Assembly (NCBI GenBank): GCA_902801375.1
Contig: CADCIB010000010.1
Location: 26,465 to 90,464 of the forward strand
DNA from: an uncultured Prevotellaceae bacterium
Lineage (GTDB): Bacteria > Bacteroidota > Bacteroidia > Bacteroidales > Bacteroidaceae
Direction: 5' to 3'
Length of the DNA: 64,000 bases
Every line of letters starts with the position of its first letter. Position 1 is the first letter of the stretch. Made by a program: the position numbers and the translations under genes. Positions 63,196-64,000 of this stretch are shown piece by piece. The notes beneath the pieces were generated by a model. That model did no database searches, had not been told where the DNA came from, and saw only the letters and a list, made by a program, of their open reading frames with translations.

Positions 63196-63324
63196 TTTCT
63201 TATTATTTTAAATTAAACAATCCGTTTCGTTTTTTGTTTTTGACGCATCACACGCATTATCGTTTAGTCCACCTGCATCTTTTTTGACTTTTTTTGCGAT
63301 TAACAAAACTTTTTTCCAAAAACA

Positions 63325-63356
63325 TTTGGTGGAAAGAAAGAATATCACTAACTTTG
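63325..63356 (+). promoter_or_regulatory. tRNA-Ser promoter with extended -33 box
   Basis: TTTGGTGG starts at 63325, with a 20-nt spacer after TTTG to TAACTTTG (63349-63356), 13 nt before the tRNA. Confidence 0.8.
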
Positions 63357-63369
63357 CACCCGCAAAAGA

Positions 63370-63457
63370 GGAAGGTTGGCAGAGTGATCGATCGCGCTGG
63401 ACTCGAAATCCGGTATACCCTTTCCGGGTATCGGGGGTTTGAATCCCTCACCTTCCG
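63370..63457 (+). tRNA. tRNA-Ser (anticodon CGA)
   Basis: An 88-nt class II tRNA with acceptor GGAAGGT/ACCTTCC, anticodon stem CTGGA/TCCGG with loop CTCGAAA, and a long variable arm (TACCC/GGGTA). The discriminator is G, the serine identity base. CCA is not encoded. Reads UCG. Confidence 0.96.
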
Positions 63458-63485
63458 CAAAAGGAGTCTCACTCTCCGTTGAATG

Positions 63486-63518
63486 AAGAAGGAAGTCGCA
63501 AACGGCTTCCTTCTTTTT
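63486..63518 (+). terminator. tRNA-Ser terminator
   Basis: GAAGGAAG (63488-63495) pairs with CTTCCTTC (63506-63513) around a 10-nt loop and is followed by five T. Confidence 0.88.
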
Positions 63519-63541
63519 ATTGATAATTAAACATTTAAACT

Positions 63542-64000
63542 CTATCCTTGCTTAATCGCAGCCTTAACTTGCGCCATGTTGCTGCGTGAGATGGGGAGTG
63601 ATTTGTGGCAGTGCTTGATGAGCAACTGGGTGGAGCCGGAATGTGAGACGATCTGCTCGACCTGACCAAGGTTGACCAGGAAGGCGCGATGGCAGCGGAC
63701 GATCATCGGATAGTCCTGCAACCTTTCCTCCATCTGTTTCATCGTGGCGCGAAGCATATCAGTACGCACTAGCTCGTTGCGCAGATGGCTGACCTTCATA
63801 TAGTTGCCCATGGCCTCAATATATAATAGGTGGGAAATCTGGAGCGTCACCGATTCGTTGGTCGTACCAGTGAGGGTAAGCTCCTGCGGGCGTGGCTTCT
63901 CGGCCCGCTCGAAGTATCGCGGCTCCGGTGCCGGCGAGAAGCAGAAGGCAAGAATGTGATAGATTATCCTTGAAAATTTTGCAAACTCTAAAACTATTGA
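63542..64000 (-). CDS. LytTR-domain DNA-binding protein (partial, cut by the window edge)
   Basis: The frame is open from the stop at 63542 to the window end, so the N-terminus is missing. The C-terminal 100 residues are a LytTR domain: LLYIEAMGNYMKVSHL, MIVRCHRAFLVNLGQVEQI and the conserved LPISR near the end. Upstream residues include a hydrophobic stretch (IIYHILAFCFS), which suggests a membrane-anchored LytTR regulator, common in Bacteroidetes, rather than a receiver-domain protein. A GTG at 63850 inside the LytTR domain is not the start. Confidence 0.88.
   Translation of the reverse strand, partial: SIVLEFAKFSRIIYHILAFCFSPAPEPRYFERAEKPRPQELTLTGTTNESVTLQISHLLYIEAMGNYMKVSHLRNELVRTDMLRATMKQMEERLQDYPMIVRCHRAFLVNLGQVEQIVSHSGSTQLLIKHCHKSLPISRSNMAQVKAAIKQG

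Overview
The window comes from a Bacteroidales bacterium, most likely a member of Prevotellaceae. Four things point there: promoters of the Bacteroidetes type (TTTG, about 20 nt, then TAnnTTTG); a SusC/SusD pair with carbohydrate-active enzymes; Prevotella-like C-terminal tails on secreted enzymes; and gene families typical of the phylum (DUF4295 beside rpmB-rpmG, VanW, a DUF2027-Smr protein, the lysine-type SerA). Species cannot be named from this sequence alone. The gene order looks chromosomal. No phage, integrase, transposase, CRISPR array or rRNA was seen.

Layout. 1-3.1 kb: proS and a divergent secreted GH76 alpha-mannanase-like enzyme. 3.2-11.4 kb: a susC-susD-GH85 operon. Together with the convergent GH76 gene it looks like a small polysaccharide utilization locus for mannose-rich N-glycans or mannoprotein. 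11.6-17 kb: rubrerythrin, fmt, a ClC chloride transporter with CBS domains, a Sua5/YrdC protein, GtrA and trmD. 17.1-17.8 kb: rpmB-rpmG-DUF4295. 18.3-24 kb: uvrA and clpB, then tRNA-Arg. 24.4-27.1 kb: a long divergent PurF homologue behind a Wza-like export lipoprotein. 27.2-29.6 kb: a 22-bp tandem array and serC-serA. 29.6-34.7 kb: a DbpA-like helicase, a TPR protein, leuB, dnaB and a YkvA protein. 35.7-39.3 kb: three glycosyltransferases. 39.3-45.7 kb: DUF2027-Smr, a flavoprotein, GNAT, a lactonase-fold protein, a small lipoprotein, VanW and a glutathione peroxidase-nitroreductase fusion. 45.9-48.1 kb: an ExbB-TM-ExbD-ExbD energy-transduction operon. 48.2-51.5 kb: an Lrp regulator, thyA-folA and an rRNA m5C methyltransferase. 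51.5-52.3 kb: a gene-poor stretch with a MITE-like inverted repeat. 52.3-57.5 kb: an outer-membrane protein, glutamine synthetase and a TonB-dependent receptor. 57.6-64 kb: glyA, a Dcu-type dicarboxylate transporter, a transaldolase, dapA, a Cys/Lys-rich periplasmic protein, tRNA-Ser and a LytTR protein cut by the window edge.

Functional links. The ExbB/ExbD set could energise the SusC and TonB-dependent receptors. SerC, SerA and GlyA form the serine to glycine/one-carbon route that feeds ThyA, FolA and Fmt. Rubrerythrin and the GPx-nitroreductase fusion suggest peroxide defence in an anaerobe, and the Dcu transporter suggests fumarate/succinate metabolism. The most unusual items are the GPx-nitroreductase fusion, the two unrelated 22-bp-period tandem arrays, the 175-bp MITE-like element, the UvrA missing half of its first zinc site, and a strict 20-nt promoter spacing with a recurrent extended -33 box.
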